From positions 1 through 58,980 of the forward strand of contig DATHGT010000173.1 of the NCBI GenBank assembly GCA_035317605.1: a stretch of 58,980 bases of DNA. Direction: 5' to 3'. This DNA is from DATHGT01 sp035317605 (GTDB lineage Bacteria; Methylomirabilota; Methylomirabilia; Rokubacteriales; CSP1-6). Both the position numbers and the translations under genes were made by a program. Position 1 is the stretch's first letter; each line of letters begins with the position of its first letter. Shown here piece by piece: positions 26,398 through 34,179 of the stretch. The notes beneath the pieces are model-generated. The model searched no databases. It was not told where the DNA came from and saw only the letters and a list, made by a program, of their open reading frames with translations.

Positions 26398-28364
26398 ACC
26401 GGGCGCCGCTCTTGATGATTCTGCTGATCGCCGCGTACGTCCGTCTGTCCCATCCTGACCTGAGTTGGTTCAGCATCGATCAGGCCCGCGACGTCCAGGC
26501 GGCGCTCGGCATCGTCTCCGGACGGGCCTTTCCGCTGCTGGGACCGGAAGTCGCGGGGGGGCCAGCCCACACGTGGGGACCAGCCTACTTCTATCTCATC
26601 GCGATTCCTTTGGCGGTCTCCCGGGATCCCGCCTTCACGGTGGTGGTGCTGAGCGCGACAGGCGTGGCGAGTGTGTTCATGACCTACCGGCTCGGTCTCG
26701 TCTTCTTCGGCCGAGCGGTGGGGTTGCTGGCCGCGGGCCTCGTCTCCACCTATCCGCTCGCGGTGATCGAGTCGAAGGCGCTGTGGAACGGGGCGCTGCT
26801 GCCCGTGCTCACCGTGGGCTTCTTCCACGCGCTGTGTTCGCTCGTGACCCACGGGCGCTCCGTCATGATCGTTCCCACCCTGGTAACGCTGGCGGTTCTG
26901 GTGCAGCTCCACCTCTCGGCCCTCTCGCTGGCCGCGGTCCTGACGTTGGCCCTCGTCCTGTTCCGGCCACGGATACGCGGGCTCCATCTCGTCATCGGCC
27001 TCGGCGTGCTTCTGGCGCTGATGCTGCCGTATGTTGTGGCGCAATGTCTCAGCGGGTTCGCGGATCTCCGAGCCGCCCCGTCCAGCGCGAAGCTCCACGT
27101 GCGAGGCCCACGCGAGCTCGCCGACCTGGCTTTCCGCGTCCTCTTCGCCTCACCGGACGTCATGGCCGGCCTGCCCGCGTTGCACGCGACATGGAGTCCC
27201 GGAGTCCTGTTGGCGCTCCACCGACTCGAGGCGTGGGTACTCGTCCTCGGACTCGCCTTCGTCGGTCTCACGGTCGTCTGGAGTGCGCTCCGTCCAGTGC
27301 GCAACGGCTCCCATCCGGCCGCCGTGCTGGTGACCCTGGGGTTTGCGGTTCCCTTCGTGATGCTCGGTGCCCGGATGGACATCAGGCCCCACTACTTCAA
27401 CGTGGCCTATCCCTTACCGTTCGTGGCGGCAGCGCTCGCGATGTCGCGGGGGATCGATTGGATCGGCGCCTTCGCGGGCGCCCGCGCGCGCCGCGCGCTG
27501 TGGGTGGGCCTCTCTCTGCTCGTGGCCGCGACGCTCGTCGTTCAGGTCGACTTCCACCGCCAACTGTGGCGCACGATCCGAACCATGGGTGCGGTGATCT
27601 GGACGCCGGGCCAGCTGGATCTCATGGCCATGCGCTACAAGGCCGAGCTCGCGCGGATCCTCGTGAACGACTTCGGAGCCGACTCGATGGAGATCTTCCG
27701 TCGCGTGCACGGGTCCCGCGCGCAGGATCTGCTGGAAGACAAGGGTTATTTCTTCGAATGGGCGACGGCATCGGCACCGGCCCGGGTCATCGTGAAGCCA
27801 AATCCGTCGCTGCGCTACGCCGTCGTGCGGGACGAAGCGACCGGCGCGGCGCTCCACGGAGGGCGGGTTGCGCGAGCGGGACCGTACACCGTCGTGGAAT
27901 ATCAACCCCTGATCGATTACTCGACGTGGCGGTGCGCGGACGATCGAGCCACGGGCGCGCGGGTCGGGGGCGACGGGGCGGTCGACTGGACGCCGATCCA
28001 GCTCCCCACCGCCGAGCTCCCTCGGGTAACGGTGTACGGCATCGGCGCCCACCGGAGCTGGCCAAGCCCGATCGTTTCGTGTCGTGGCCGCCTCTCCGCG
28101 AGCGCCCCTCGGAATCGACGGCTTCGGATCGTCGTCTCGCTCCGGGCGGCGACCCCAGGAAGCCATACGGTCGTAGCGCTCAGCCTGAACGGAGCGCCCA
28201 TCGCCGTCGGCCGCGTTCTCGCCTATTCGACGCTCGCCGCGCACAACGTCGACGCGATCTTCGACGTGGCCGAGCACCTACACTTCGGTCCGAACGATCT
28301 CAGCTTCCAGATTCTCGGCCAAACGTCCCGATTTGACCTCGACGTCTACGAGATCGACGGATGA
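26394..28364 (+). CDS. GT39/ArnT-like membrane glycosyltransferase
   Basis: This 656-residue protein has about ten or more N-terminal transmembrane helices and a soluble C-terminal domain of about 200 residues. The start ATG 26394 overlaps the previous stop (ATGA); the longer frame from 26097 is a shadow. An early luminal acidic loop (SWFSIDQARDVQAALGI) and WGPAYFYLIAIP resemble GT39/PMT-type enzymes that transfer sugars from polyprenyl phosphate. The C-terminal part has carbohydrate-binding-like beta segments (VVALSLNGAPIAVGR; FGPNDLSFQILG). It forms a three-gene operon with the tandem PTPS_related proteins. The acceptor is unknown. Confidence 0.75.
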   Translation: MNRAPLLMILLIAAYVRLSHPDLSWFSIDQARDVQAALGIVSGRAFPLLGPEVAGGPAHTWGPAYFYLIAIPLAVSRDPAFTVVVLSATGVASVFMTYRLGLVFFGRAVGLLAAGLVSTYPLAVIESKALWNGALLPVLTVGFFHALCSLVTHGRSVMIVPTLVTLAVLVQLHLSALSLAAVLTLALVLFRPRIRGLHLVIGLGVLLALMLPYVVAQCLSGFADLRAAPSSAKLHVRGPRELADLAFRVLFASPDVMAGLPALHATWSPGVLLALHRLEAWVLVLGLAFVGLTVVWSALRPVRNGSHPAAVLVTLGFAVPFVMLGARMDIRPHYFNVAYPLPFVAAALAMSRGIDWIGAFAGARARRALWVGLSLLVAATLVVQVDFHRQLWRTIRTMGAVIWTPGQLDLMAMRYKAELARILVNDFGADSMEIFRRVHGSRAQDLLEDKGYFFEWATASAPARVIVKPNPSLRYAVVRDEATGAALHGGRVARAGPYTVVEYQPLIDYSTWRCADDRATGARVGGDGAVDWTPIQLPTAELPRVTVYGIGAHRSWPSPIVSCRGRLSASAPRNRRLRIVVSLRAATPGSHTVVALSLNGAPIAVGRVLAYSTLAAHNVDAIFDVAEHLHFGPNDLSFQILGQTSRFDLDVYEIDG

Positions 28365-28367
28365 ACG

Positions 28368-28418
28368 CTCTCCGACGGCGCCTGCGACAACAACGCCCGG
28401 GTGGAGGTGGCCCGGCGG
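28368..28418 (+). repeat. Direct repeat copy B: remnant of the molybdopterin oxidoreductase 3' end
   Basis: This matches 22496-22546 at 43 of 51 bases. In frame it reads LSDGACDNNARVEVARR, almost the same as the true oxidoreductase C-terminus, and begins only 4 bases after the GT39-like stop. It is not part of any intact gene here. Confidence 0.6.
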
Positions 28419-28462
28419 TCAGGCAAGCATTCTCCGGGCGGCGGTGTATCTGTCTCGTGACA

Positions 28463-28491
28463 TTGACCTCGCCACGCCTCGTGTCTAGCAT
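28463..28491 (+). promoter_or_regulatory. Sigma-70-type promoter of the Uma2 gene
   Basis: TTGACC (28463-28468), 17-base spacer, TAGCAT (28486-28491), then 8 bases to ATG 28500. This is a near-consensus promoter giving a leaderless or nearly leaderless mRNA. Confidence 0.7.
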
Positions 28492-28499
28492 CGTCAGCG

Positions 28500-29078
28500 A
28501 TGACGACCTATTCGACGCGCACCACGCGCTGGACGAGAGCGGAGTACGACCGACTCATCGAGCTCGGCGTCTTTTCGACCGAGGACCGCATCGAGCTGAT
28601 CGGCGGCGAGCTGATCGTCGCGGAGCCGCCGAGCCCCGAGCACTACACCGCCACGCGTAGATCCACGAGGGCTCTCGAAGCCGCTTTCGGTCCGGCGTGG
28701 GAGGTGCGGCCGGAGGGCCCCATCGCCCTCGACGACGAGTCGGAGCCGGAGCCCGACGTCGCTGTCGTCACTGGTGGCCCCGATGACTATCGACACGCGC
28801 ACCCGTCCCGGCCGGTCCTCACTCTGGAGATTTCCCTCTCCAGCCTCGCGATCGACCGCGAGCGCAAAGCCAGCCTGTACGCCCGCGCCGGCCTGTCCGA
28901 CTACTGGATCCTCAACCTGATCGCCCGCGTCCTCGAGGTGTACCGCGAGCCCGTCCCCGACGCCGCCGCCCCCTACGGCTGGCGCTACGCCCATCGCGAA
29001 ATCGTGGAGCCCTCCGGCCGCATCGCTCCGCTCGCGGCTCCCACCGCGCCGGTCGCCGTCGCCGACCTGCTCCCCTGA
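28500..29078 (+). CDS. Uma2 family (DUF820) restriction-endonuclease-fold protein
   Basis: This 192-residue Uma2/DUF820 protein has a PD-(D/E)xK nuclease-like fold. Family blocks are RIELIGGELIV, PSPEHYTATRR, EPDVAVV (catalytic Asp region), LTLEISLSSL (the Glu of ExS/ExK) and ERKASLYARAGLSDYWILN. Members are numerous in cyanobacteria and soil bacteria and their role is unknown. Some are taken as mobile or defence-related nucleases. Transcription starts from its own promoter. It is followed by the decayed hicAB pair, so this may be a small accessory patch. No ribosome site is visible, in line with a leaderless transcript. Confidence 0.88.
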   Translation: MTTYSTRTTRWTRAEYDRLIELGVFSTEDRIELIGGELIVAEPPSPEHYTATRRSTRALEAAFGPAWEVRPEGPIALDDESEPEPDVAVVTGGPDDYRHAHPSRPVLTLEISLSSLAIDRERKASLYARAGLSDYWILNLIARVLEVYREPVPDAAAPYGWRYAHREIVEPSGRIAPLAAPTAPVAVADLLP

Positions 29079-29102
29079 CATTTCTCATTCGTCCAGAACA
29101 TC

Positions 29103-29272
29103 GTGCCTCCGAAAATCCGAGAACTGGTATCCGATCTCGAGGCCGCTGGCTTTGTGGATCGAGGAGGCAAGGGCGGGTCACTGGTGACAAAATATCCGGG
29201 GCGTTGGGCGATGACGCGAAGCACTACCAGGTGCGAGCGGTAGCGCTCGCGATCGAGGAGTCGAAGAAATGA
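29103..29272 (+). pseudogene. hicA-like mRNA interferase toxin remnant (deleted and frameshifted)
   Basis: The first part, from GTG 29103, encodes PPKIRELVSDLEAAGFVDRG then GKG, which is the HicA N-terminal pattern. The last part encodes ISGALGDDAKHYQVRAVALA and IEESKK, the HicA C-terminal pattern, but in another frame (stop at 29270-29272). The segment that normally lies between, with the catalytic His in GSHRN, is gone. The deletion therefore removed the active site and shifted the frame, so no functional toxin can be made. The stop overlaps the hicB start, as in intact hicAB pairs. Confidence 0.75.
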
Positions 29273-29403
29273 AGGACAGCGCGCGATACGTGAAGATCGT
29301 CGAGTGGTCCGATGACGTCGAGTTGTATCGCCGCGAAGGAAGGCCCTTGCCGCCTCCGACTTCGGGCCGTGATTTCGCAAACAAGATGCAGGATGTCGCG
29401 TAG
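29269..29403 (+). pseudogene. hicB-like antitoxin remnant with internal in-frame deletion
   Basis: A 44-residue open frame starts at ATG 29269. Its N-terminus (KDSARYVKIVEWSD) and C-terminus (VELYRREGRPLPPPTSGRDF, then ANKMQDVA) match the two ends of HicB-type antitoxins of about 80 residues. The middle, which forms the core of the partial RNase-H fold, is missing without a frameshift. It could still be translated as a short peptide. It is directly coupled to the hicA remnant by an ATGA overlap. Confidence 0.7.
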
Positions 29404-29427
29404 CCGCAGAGCGCGAGGACGCATCGT

Positions 29428-30117
29428 ATGCGGGACCCGAAGGATCCGATGACGGATCCCGCGCCGCTCGTGCTGCTCTTCGATCTCGACGGGACGCTGA
29501 CCGATCCGCAGCCGGGGATCGTGCGGTGCATGCGGCACGCGCTCGACAAGCTCGGGGCGGCCTGCCCGTCCGCCGAGGTGCTCGCGTCGTTCATCGGGCC
29601 GTCCCTGCGGGGGACGTTCGCCACCCTCCTCGAGACGTCTGACATGGAGCTGGTCGACCAGGCCATGACCTTCTATCGCGAGGAGTACGGCGTGACCGGA
29701 CTCTTCGAGAACGAGGTCTACGACGGGATCGTTCCGCTGCTCGATCACGCGCGGCTCACGACCGGGTCGTCATTCGTGGCGACGCTGAAGCCCAAGGTGT
29801 ACGCCGAGCAGATCGTGCGGCACTTCGGGCTCGCTCCCTACTTCGCCGGCGTGTACGGACCGGGCCTCGACGAGCCGACCGAAGACAAGATCGAGCTCCT
29901 CGCGGATCTCCTGGCGAGGGAACGCGTCGCGCCCGACCACGCGGTCATGATCGGGGACCGGGCGGGTGATATGGTTGCGGCCAGGATCAACGGCGTCCGG
30001 TCGATCGGGGCGCTCTGGGGTTACGGGTCCGAAGCCGAGCTGGTCGAGGCCGGCGCGGACAATCTGTGCGCGTCCCCGAGCGAGCTCGCCGCCTGCCTGG
30101 CGCGACTTCAACGCTGA
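29428..30117 (+). CDS. HAD family hydrolase, phosphoglycolate phosphatase-like
   Basis: This 229-residue HAD phosphatase begins MRDPKDPMTDPAPLVLLFDL. Motif I is FDLDGTLTD (nucleophile and acid/base Asp), motif II the Thr in SSFVATLKPK, which also carries the motif III Lys, and motif IV MIGDRAGDM. A helical cap lies between motifs I and II (residues about 35-90). The pattern resembles Gph/PGP-like enzymes that dephosphorylate 2-phosphoglycolate or related small phosphates. It starts 24 bases after the hicB remnant, with GAGGA as a ribosome site. Confidence 0.9.
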   Translation: MRDPKDPMTDPAPLVLLFDLDGTLTDPQPGIVRCMRHALDKLGAACPSAEVLASFIGPSLRGTFATLLETSDMELVDQAMTFYREEYGVTGLFENEVYDGIVPLLDHARLTTGSSFVATLKPKVYAEQIVRHFGLAPYFAGVYGPGLDEPTEDKIELLADLLARERVAPDHAVMIGDRAGDMVAARINGVRSIGALWGYGSEAELVEAGADNLCASPSELAACLARLQR

Positions 30118-30158
30118 TGGTGTCGAGAACGACCACGAACTCCAGGGGAGGACCGTCC

Positions 30159-30671
30159 ATGTCGCCACGCATCGTCCGTATCGCCGTCGCCCTCGTGATC
30201 GTCTGCGCGCTCGCCGTGCCGGCCGGCGCCCAGCCCCTCGCTCGCAAAGATCTCTCGCTGGCCATGGCGCTGACCATCGCCACCACCGCGTCGGAAGCCT
30301 GCAAGGCCCTGAACCAGCGCGTGTCGGTGACGGTGGTGGGCCGCAACGGTGAGGTCATCGTCCAGCTCCGCGGCGACAACGCCTCGCCCCACACGATGGA
30401 GAACAGCTTCCGCAAGGCCTACACCGCGCGCACGTTCCGCGTGCCCTCGGGCGAGATCGTCACGCGGCTCAAGGACAACCCCCAGCTCGGCGCGATTCAC
30501 CTCACCAACGTGATCGCGGCCCAGGGCGCGCTGCCGATCATGATCGGCACTGACGTCATCGGCGCGGCCGGCGTCTCGGGCGCGGTCACCACACCGGAAT
30601 CGCCGGGCGGCGTCAAGGACGAAGGCTGCGTCAAGGCCGGCATCGACAAGGTCGCCGACCAGCTCAAGTAG
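30159..30671 (+). CDS. Exported GlcG/HbpS family heme-binding-like protein
   Basis: This 170-residue protein has a signal peptide (MSPRIVRIAVALVIVCALAVPAGA). ATG 30159 is chosen over the longer frame because GGGGAGGA precedes it and the signal peptide then starts cleanly. The mature part matches the GlcG/HbpS (DUF336) fold: MALTIATTASEACKALNQRVSVTVV, then GNGEVIVQLRGDNA-like, TARTFRVPSGE, AQGALPIMIG and the C-terminal KAGIDKVAD (quoted in part). Members bind heme or cobalamin, or act as chaperones of glycolate/propanediol pathways. It is convergent with the DUF5996 gene and ends before a strong hairpin. Confidence 0.85.
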   Translation: MSPRIVRIAVALVIVCALAVPAGAQPLARKDLSLAMALTIATTASEACKALNQRVSVTVVGRNGEVIVQLRGDNASPHTMENSFRKAYTARTFRVPSGEIVTRLKDNPQLGAIHLTNVIAAQGALPIMIGTDVIGAAGVSGAVTTPESPGGVKDEGCVKAGIDKVADQLK

Positions 30672-30684
30672 CCGTGCGATCAGC

Positions 30685-30711
30685 CTCGGGGGCGGGCGAC
30701 CCGTCCCCGAG
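30685..30711. terminator. Terminator hairpin between convergent genes
   Basis: A 12-bp stem (30685-30696 with 30700-30711, one G-U pair) has a CGA loop, followed on the plus strand by ATTGTT. It lies between the ends of the heme-binding-like gene and the DUF5996 gene and can serve both. Confidence 0.7.
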
Positions 30712-30716
30712 ATTGT

Positions 30717-31631
30717 TCACGGCCATTCGGTCCGCGGCCGGTCCAGGGCCGGGTCCCACCGAGCCAGCGTGGCCGCCGCCTCGTAGGCGCTCTGACAGAA
30801 CTCCAGCACGGCCGCGTCCGGGGAAGGCGCCCCGCGAAGGTCCTCGTAGCGGAGGATGAAGTCGGACAGCTCCCGATGGTAGTAGGCGCCGGCGGGTGAG
30901 ATCGGCGTCGCGGCCAGGCCGGGAGGCTCGGGTCGCGCGTACGCGTAGAACGCGGGCTCCGGCACGGAGCCGCTTCCCGGCCAGAACCCCACGCTGATCT
31001 CCTCGTGCGAGTTGGCCTCCTTGATGACCCACCACTCGTCCGCCTTGTGCTCGGGCGCGCGCCGGCCGGAGAACCGCGTGAGGGCAAGATCGAAGGCACC
31101 CCAGAAGAAATGCACCGGGCTCGATTTGCCGAGGAAGCGACCGGAAAATCGCTTCAGGATGCGATCGGCGTGCAGCAGCATCCGATGGAATCGATGGGCG
31201 TGCTCCGCCTCGTACGAGGCGTGCGTGCGATCCTCGGCAAACGGAATCGCGTGCTCCGCCTCCACCGGCACCGGCCAGAGTTTCACCCCGAGGCCCAGCG
31301 CGTCGAGCGTGCTCAGGTACTCCTGATAGAAGTCCGCGACCGCCTGGGCCCGCAGTGGGATCGCGCGGGTCGCTCCGTCGCTCGTCTCCACCATGAGCCG
31401 ATGGTCGATGAAATCGAATTCGACCTGGAACGTCCGTGCGCCGTGCGGCATCGGGGTCGTGGTCAGCCCGCGCGACGTGAGATACAGGGCGACATGCCAC
31501 CAGTGATTCTGCCTGGGCGCGAGGGCCAGCCGCGTTTTCCCGACCATCTGCATCCACATGTGCAGAGTGTCGCGAGTGGCGCGCCATTCGTCGAGGGGCA
31601 GACGGGGCCAGGTCAGCGTCGCGTCGGTCAT
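30717..31631 (-). CDS. DUF5996 family protein
   Basis: This 304-residue cytoplasmic protein of the DUF5996 family has no known function. It begins MTDATLTWPRLPLDEWRATR. Typical blocks are TLHMWMQMVGKTRLALAP, NHWWHVALYLTSRGLTTTPM, VHFFWGAFDLALTRFSGR and SHEEISVGFWPG. Length matches the family. The longer frame reaching 32444 is antisense to pdxH and is rejected. The ATG at 31631 lies 7 bases after a TAGAAT box on the minus strand, so the transcript looks leaderless. It is divergent from pdxH with only 12 bases between start codons. Confidence 0.88.
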   Translation of the reverse strand: MTDATLTWPRLPLDEWRATRDTLHMWMQMVGKTRLALAPRQNHWWHVALYLTSRGLTTTPMPHGARTFQVEFDFIDHRLMVETSDGATRAIPLRAQAVADFYQEYLSTLDALGLGVKLWPVPVEAEHAIPFAEDRTHASYEAEHAHRFHRMLLHADRILKRFSGRFLGKSSPVHFFWGAFDLALTRFSGRRAPEHKADEWWVIKEANSHEEISVGFWPGSGSVPEPAFYAYARPEPPGLAATPISPAGAYYHRELSDFILRYEDLRGAPSPDAAVLEFCQSAYEAAATLARWDPALDRPRTEWP

Positions 31632-31637
31632 CGTTGA

Positions 31638-31644
31638 TATTCTA
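31638..31644. promoter_or_regulatory. Overlapping divergent -10 boxes
   Basis: The heptamer TATTCTA reads as TATTCT on the plus strand and TAGAAT on the minus strand. The minus-strand box ends 7 bases before the DUF5996 ATG. The plus-strand box would give a start near 31650 and so favours ATG 31659 for pdxH. Confidence 0.5.
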
Positions 31645-32297
31645 TGCGCATCTCGCACATGCCGAACCACGTCCCGCCCTTGCCCGAGCCGCTCCCCGAC
31701 TCCCCGCTGCCGCTCGTCGAGGCCTGGCTCGCGGAGGCGCGGCAGGCGATGCGCAATGCGACCGCAATGACGCTGGCCACCGTCGATCCCGACGGCCGCC
31801 CCGCGGCGCGCATGGTGATCTGCCGCGGCTTCGACGCCGAGGCGGGCTGGCTCGTCTTCTACACGGACCGCGACAGCCCCAAGGGGCGCGCGCTCGAGGC
31901 CCATCCGCGCGCGGCCCTCGTGTTCCACTGGGACGCCCTCGAGCGGCAGATCCGGATCGATGGCCCGGTGACCGCCGCGCCCGACGAGGACACGGATCGG
32001 TACTGGAACACGCGGCCCCTGGACGCGCGCATCGCCGCCATCGCGAGCGACCAGAGCCGGCCCATCGCCTCGCGGGCCGCGCTGCTCGCCAAGATCGAGG
32101 AGGCCGCGCGGCGCTCCGGAGCGGCGCCGCCGCGCCCGGCGCGCTGGGTCGGTTACCGCGTGTGGGCCGAGCGGGTGGAACTCTGGGTCGGCCAGCCCGC
32201 GCGCGTCCACGACCGCGCCATCTGGACCCGCTCGCTCGCGCCCACGCCCGGAGGCTTTTCCGGCCGGCCGTGGACGGCGACACGGTTGCAGCCCTAG
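31644..32297 (+). CDS. pdxH: Pyridoxamine 5'-phosphate oxidase
   Basis: This FMN-dependent oxidase of the PLP salvage pathway converts PNP or PMP to PLP. At 217 residues, PdxH blocks are visible: NATAMTLATVDPDGRPAARMV, GWLVFYTDRDSPKG, ALVFHWDALERQIRIDGPV and, at the C-terminus, the R-x-H-like RVHDRAIW and WTATRLQP segments. ATG 31644 gives the longest form. ATG 31659 (MPNHVPP) is equally plausible and fits the TATTCT box better. The last residues RLQP match the conserved R-L-x-P end of the family. Confidence 0.93.
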   Translation: MRISHMPNHVPPLPEPLPDSPLPLVEAWLAEARQAMRNATAMTLATVDPDGRPAARMVICRGFDAEAGWLVFYTDRDSPKGRALEAHPRAALVFHWDALERQIRIDGPVTAAPDEDTDRYWNTRPLDARIAAIASDQSRPIASRAALLAKIEEAARRSGAAPPRPARWVGYRVWAERVELWVGQPARVHDRAIWTRSLAPTPGGFSGRPWTATRLQP

Positions 32298-32444
32298 TGC
32301 AGAGCGCGTCACCCGGTCCGCCAGCTTGGGGCGTGGCCAGTCGTCCTGGATCACTCGACGGAACGTGGGATCGGCGATCGAATGGCATCTCTGATATCTT
32401 TGCTCTCCATCCGCCATCCGACCCGTGCACGAGGAGATCGACAC

Positions 32445-32753
32445 ATGGCTCAGAAAAAACCGACGGTGTACGAATTCATTCCCAAGCTCGGGCAGCTCCG
32501 CGACGACGTACTATTCGGCGACGTCTGGGAGCATCCCGACCTCAGCAAGCGTGACCGTAGCCTGATCACCGTGGCCATGCTGGCGGCGCTCTATCGGACC
32601 GATGAGATGCGGGGCCACATGCAGAGGGCGCTCGACAACGGGGTGACGGAGACCGAGTTGAAGGGACTGATCACGCACGTGGCGTTCTATGCCGGCTGGC
32701 CCTGCGCGGTCAACGCGGGCCGTATCGCCATCGACGTGTTCGGACCCAAATAG
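32445..32753 (+). CDS. Carboxymuconolactone decarboxylase family protein (PcaC-like)
   Basis: This 102-residue CMD-fold protein begins MAQKKPTVYE, with GAGGAG before ATG 32445. The family core is LSKRDRSLITVAMLAALYRT, followed by MRGHMQRALDNG and ITHVAFYAGWPCAVNA. The CxxC redox pair of AhpD is absent; the arrangement is that of gamma-carboxymuconolactone decarboxylases. It heads a plus-strand run with an alpha/beta hydrolase, an unknown protein, a dehydrogenase and an MBL hydrolase. The pair with the hydrolase resembles the PcaC/PcaD pairing of the beta-ketoadipate route, but the exact substrate is open. Confidence 0.88.
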   Translation: MAQKKPTVYEFIPKLGQLRDDVLFGDVWEHPDLSKRDRSLITVAMLAALYRTDEMRGHMQRALDNGVTETELKGLITHVAFYAGWPCAVNAGRIAIDVFGPK

Positions 32754-32776
32754 TCAGCCGCGAAAGGGAGAACAAC

Positions 32777-33523
32777 ATGGCGTTTTACGAGAAGGGCCAG
32801 GTCCGCATTCACTACCAGGAGGCCGGCTCCGGCTTCCCGCTGTTCGTCATCCCCGGCGGGGGCCAGAACTCGACCATCGACTTCATGTCGGACCGGGCGC
32901 CGTTCAACGCGATCGAGGAATTCAAGGACGAGTACCGCTGTATCACGGCCGACCTGCGCAACGCGCCGAGCGGCCAGTCTTCCGGGCCGCTCGAGATCGA
33001 TCGGCCGTGGGACTCCTATGCCGACGACCACCTCGGCCTCATGGATCACCTGGGCATCCAGCGCTTCATGGTGATCGGCTACTGCATCGGTGGCCCGTTC
33101 ATCTGGAAGCTGATCGAGCGCGCGCCGGAGCGCATCGTCGCTGCGGTCGTGTCGCAGCCCGTCGGCTTCCGCAGGGAATCGAACCCCATGTACGACAACA
33201 GCCTGCAGACCTGGGGGCCGGCGCTGGTCAAGCAGCGGCCTGACCTCACGATGGCCATGATCGACAAGTTCCTGACCCGGATGTACGTCACGAACGCCGA
33301 CTTCGTGTTCAGCGTGCCGCGTGACGTCGTCCAGGGCTGCCGGGCGCCCGTGCTGGTCATGCCGGACGAGACTCCTTCGCACCCCTACGAGCCCGCCATC
33401 GAGTCGGCGATGCTGGCCCCGAAGTCCGAGCTGACATTCTTCCCGTGGAAGGACACGAAGGAGAAGATCCCGCTCGCGGTGCGGCACGTGCGCACGTTCC
33501 TCAAGGCGAACCGGCCGGTCTGA
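32777..33523 (+). CDS. Alpha/beta hydrolase with a cysteine nucleophile elbow
   Basis: This 248-residue alpha/beta hydrolase has oxyanion segment VIPGGGQNS, and the nucleophile elbow reads GYCIGG, with Cys where most members have Ser. A Cys nucleophile is known in dienelactone hydrolases. The relay acid is probably in VLVMPDETPSHP. A canonical late His is not obvious; HVRTF near the C-terminus is a candidate. GGGAGAAC precedes ATG 32777. It sits directly after the carboxymuconolactone-decarboxylase-like gene (23-base gap), suggesting hydrolysis of an enol-lactone or a related ester in one pathway. Confidence 0.88.
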   Translation: MAFYEKGQVRIHYQEAGSGFPLFVIPGGGQNSTIDFMSDRAPFNAIEEFKDEYRCITADLRNAPSGQSSGPLEIDRPWDSYADDHLGLMDHLGIQRFMVIGYCIGGPFIWKLIERAPERIVAAVVSQPVGFRRESNPMYDNSLQTWGPALVKQRPDLTMAMIDKFLTRMYVTNADFVFSVPRDVVQGCRAPVLVMPDETPSHPYEPAIESAMLAPKSELTFFPWKDTKEKIPLAVRHVRTFLKANRPV

Positions 33524-33528
33524 TCCCG

Positions 33529-34179
33529 ATGCCTCCGAGCAAGTACGTTCGCCCCACGGTGTGGGTCCCACCCACGGTCTCGGCGGTGCTCCAGCCGCAG
33601 CCGCCCCTCGCGCCGTCGATCCCGCCGGCGCACGTCGTCGACCTGATGACGGAGGCGGGATCGGCCGCGTTCGGCGCGCGGTGGCGAGTGAAGGAAGCGA
33701 AGGTCGTCGAGTGTCCCGCCTTGACCAACTCGCTGCCCGAGTTCAAGACGACCTACGACATCGAACCCCATGCCGAGCTGCTCGGCTTCGACGACTCGGA
33801 TTGGGCCATGATTCTGCCCGCCGATCTCGCCGTCAAACGCGGCGGCGGCCTGGTGTCGTTCATCTGGTTCCGTACCACCCTGGAGATCCCCGCGAACGTC
33901 GCGGGCTTCGACACCGCAGGCGCCAAGGCGGTGTTCTGCGTCAACGTCGACGACTACGCGGAAGTCTGGATCAACGGCGCGATGCCGCGCACCCCCGGCC
34001 GGCCGAGCCCGGGGGCGATCCAGGGCTTCAACATGCCCAACCGCGTCGTGCTGGCCGACGGCGCCGTGTCTGCCGGCGACAGGTTCGACATCGCGGTGTT
34101 TGCGATCAACGGGCCGATTTCGGCGGCGCCGGGTAACTTCCTCTTCTTCCGCGAGGCGAAGGTCGAGTTCTTCCGGTGA
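33529..34179 (+). CDS. Unknown protein with a jelly-roll-like beta domain
   Basis: This 216-residue protein starts at ATG 33529 (MPPSKYVRPTVWVPP), 5 bases after the hydrolase stop. Residues about 60-210 form an all-beta pattern like the galactose-binding domains of glycoside hydrolases: LLGFDDSDWAMILPADLA, then FIWFRTTLEIPANVAG, FCVNVDDYAEVWINGAM and GDRFDIAVFAINGPI. This block order (asp-trp turn, framed strand, D-Y-A-E-V-W-I-N-G) is what one sees in sugar-binding jelly rolls. There is no catalytic motif and no signal peptide. It could be a carbohydrate-binding or lactonase-associated domain. The stop overlaps the next start (GTGA). Confidence 0.7.
   Translation: MPPSKYVRPTVWVPPTVSAVLQPQPPLAPSIPPAHVVDLMTEAGSAAFGARWRVKEAKVVECPALTNSLPEFKTTYDIEPHAELLGFDDSDWAMILPADLAVKRGGGLVSFIWFRTTLEIPANVAGFDTAGAKAVFCVNVDDYAEVWINGAMPRTPGRPSPGAIQGFNMPNRVVLADGAVSAGDRFDIAVFAINGPISAAPGNFLFFREAKVEFFR

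Noticed and set aside
32445..32753. Second selenoprotein candidate among CMD-like genes
   Set aside because: This CMD-type protein has no CxxC position and no in-frame TGA.
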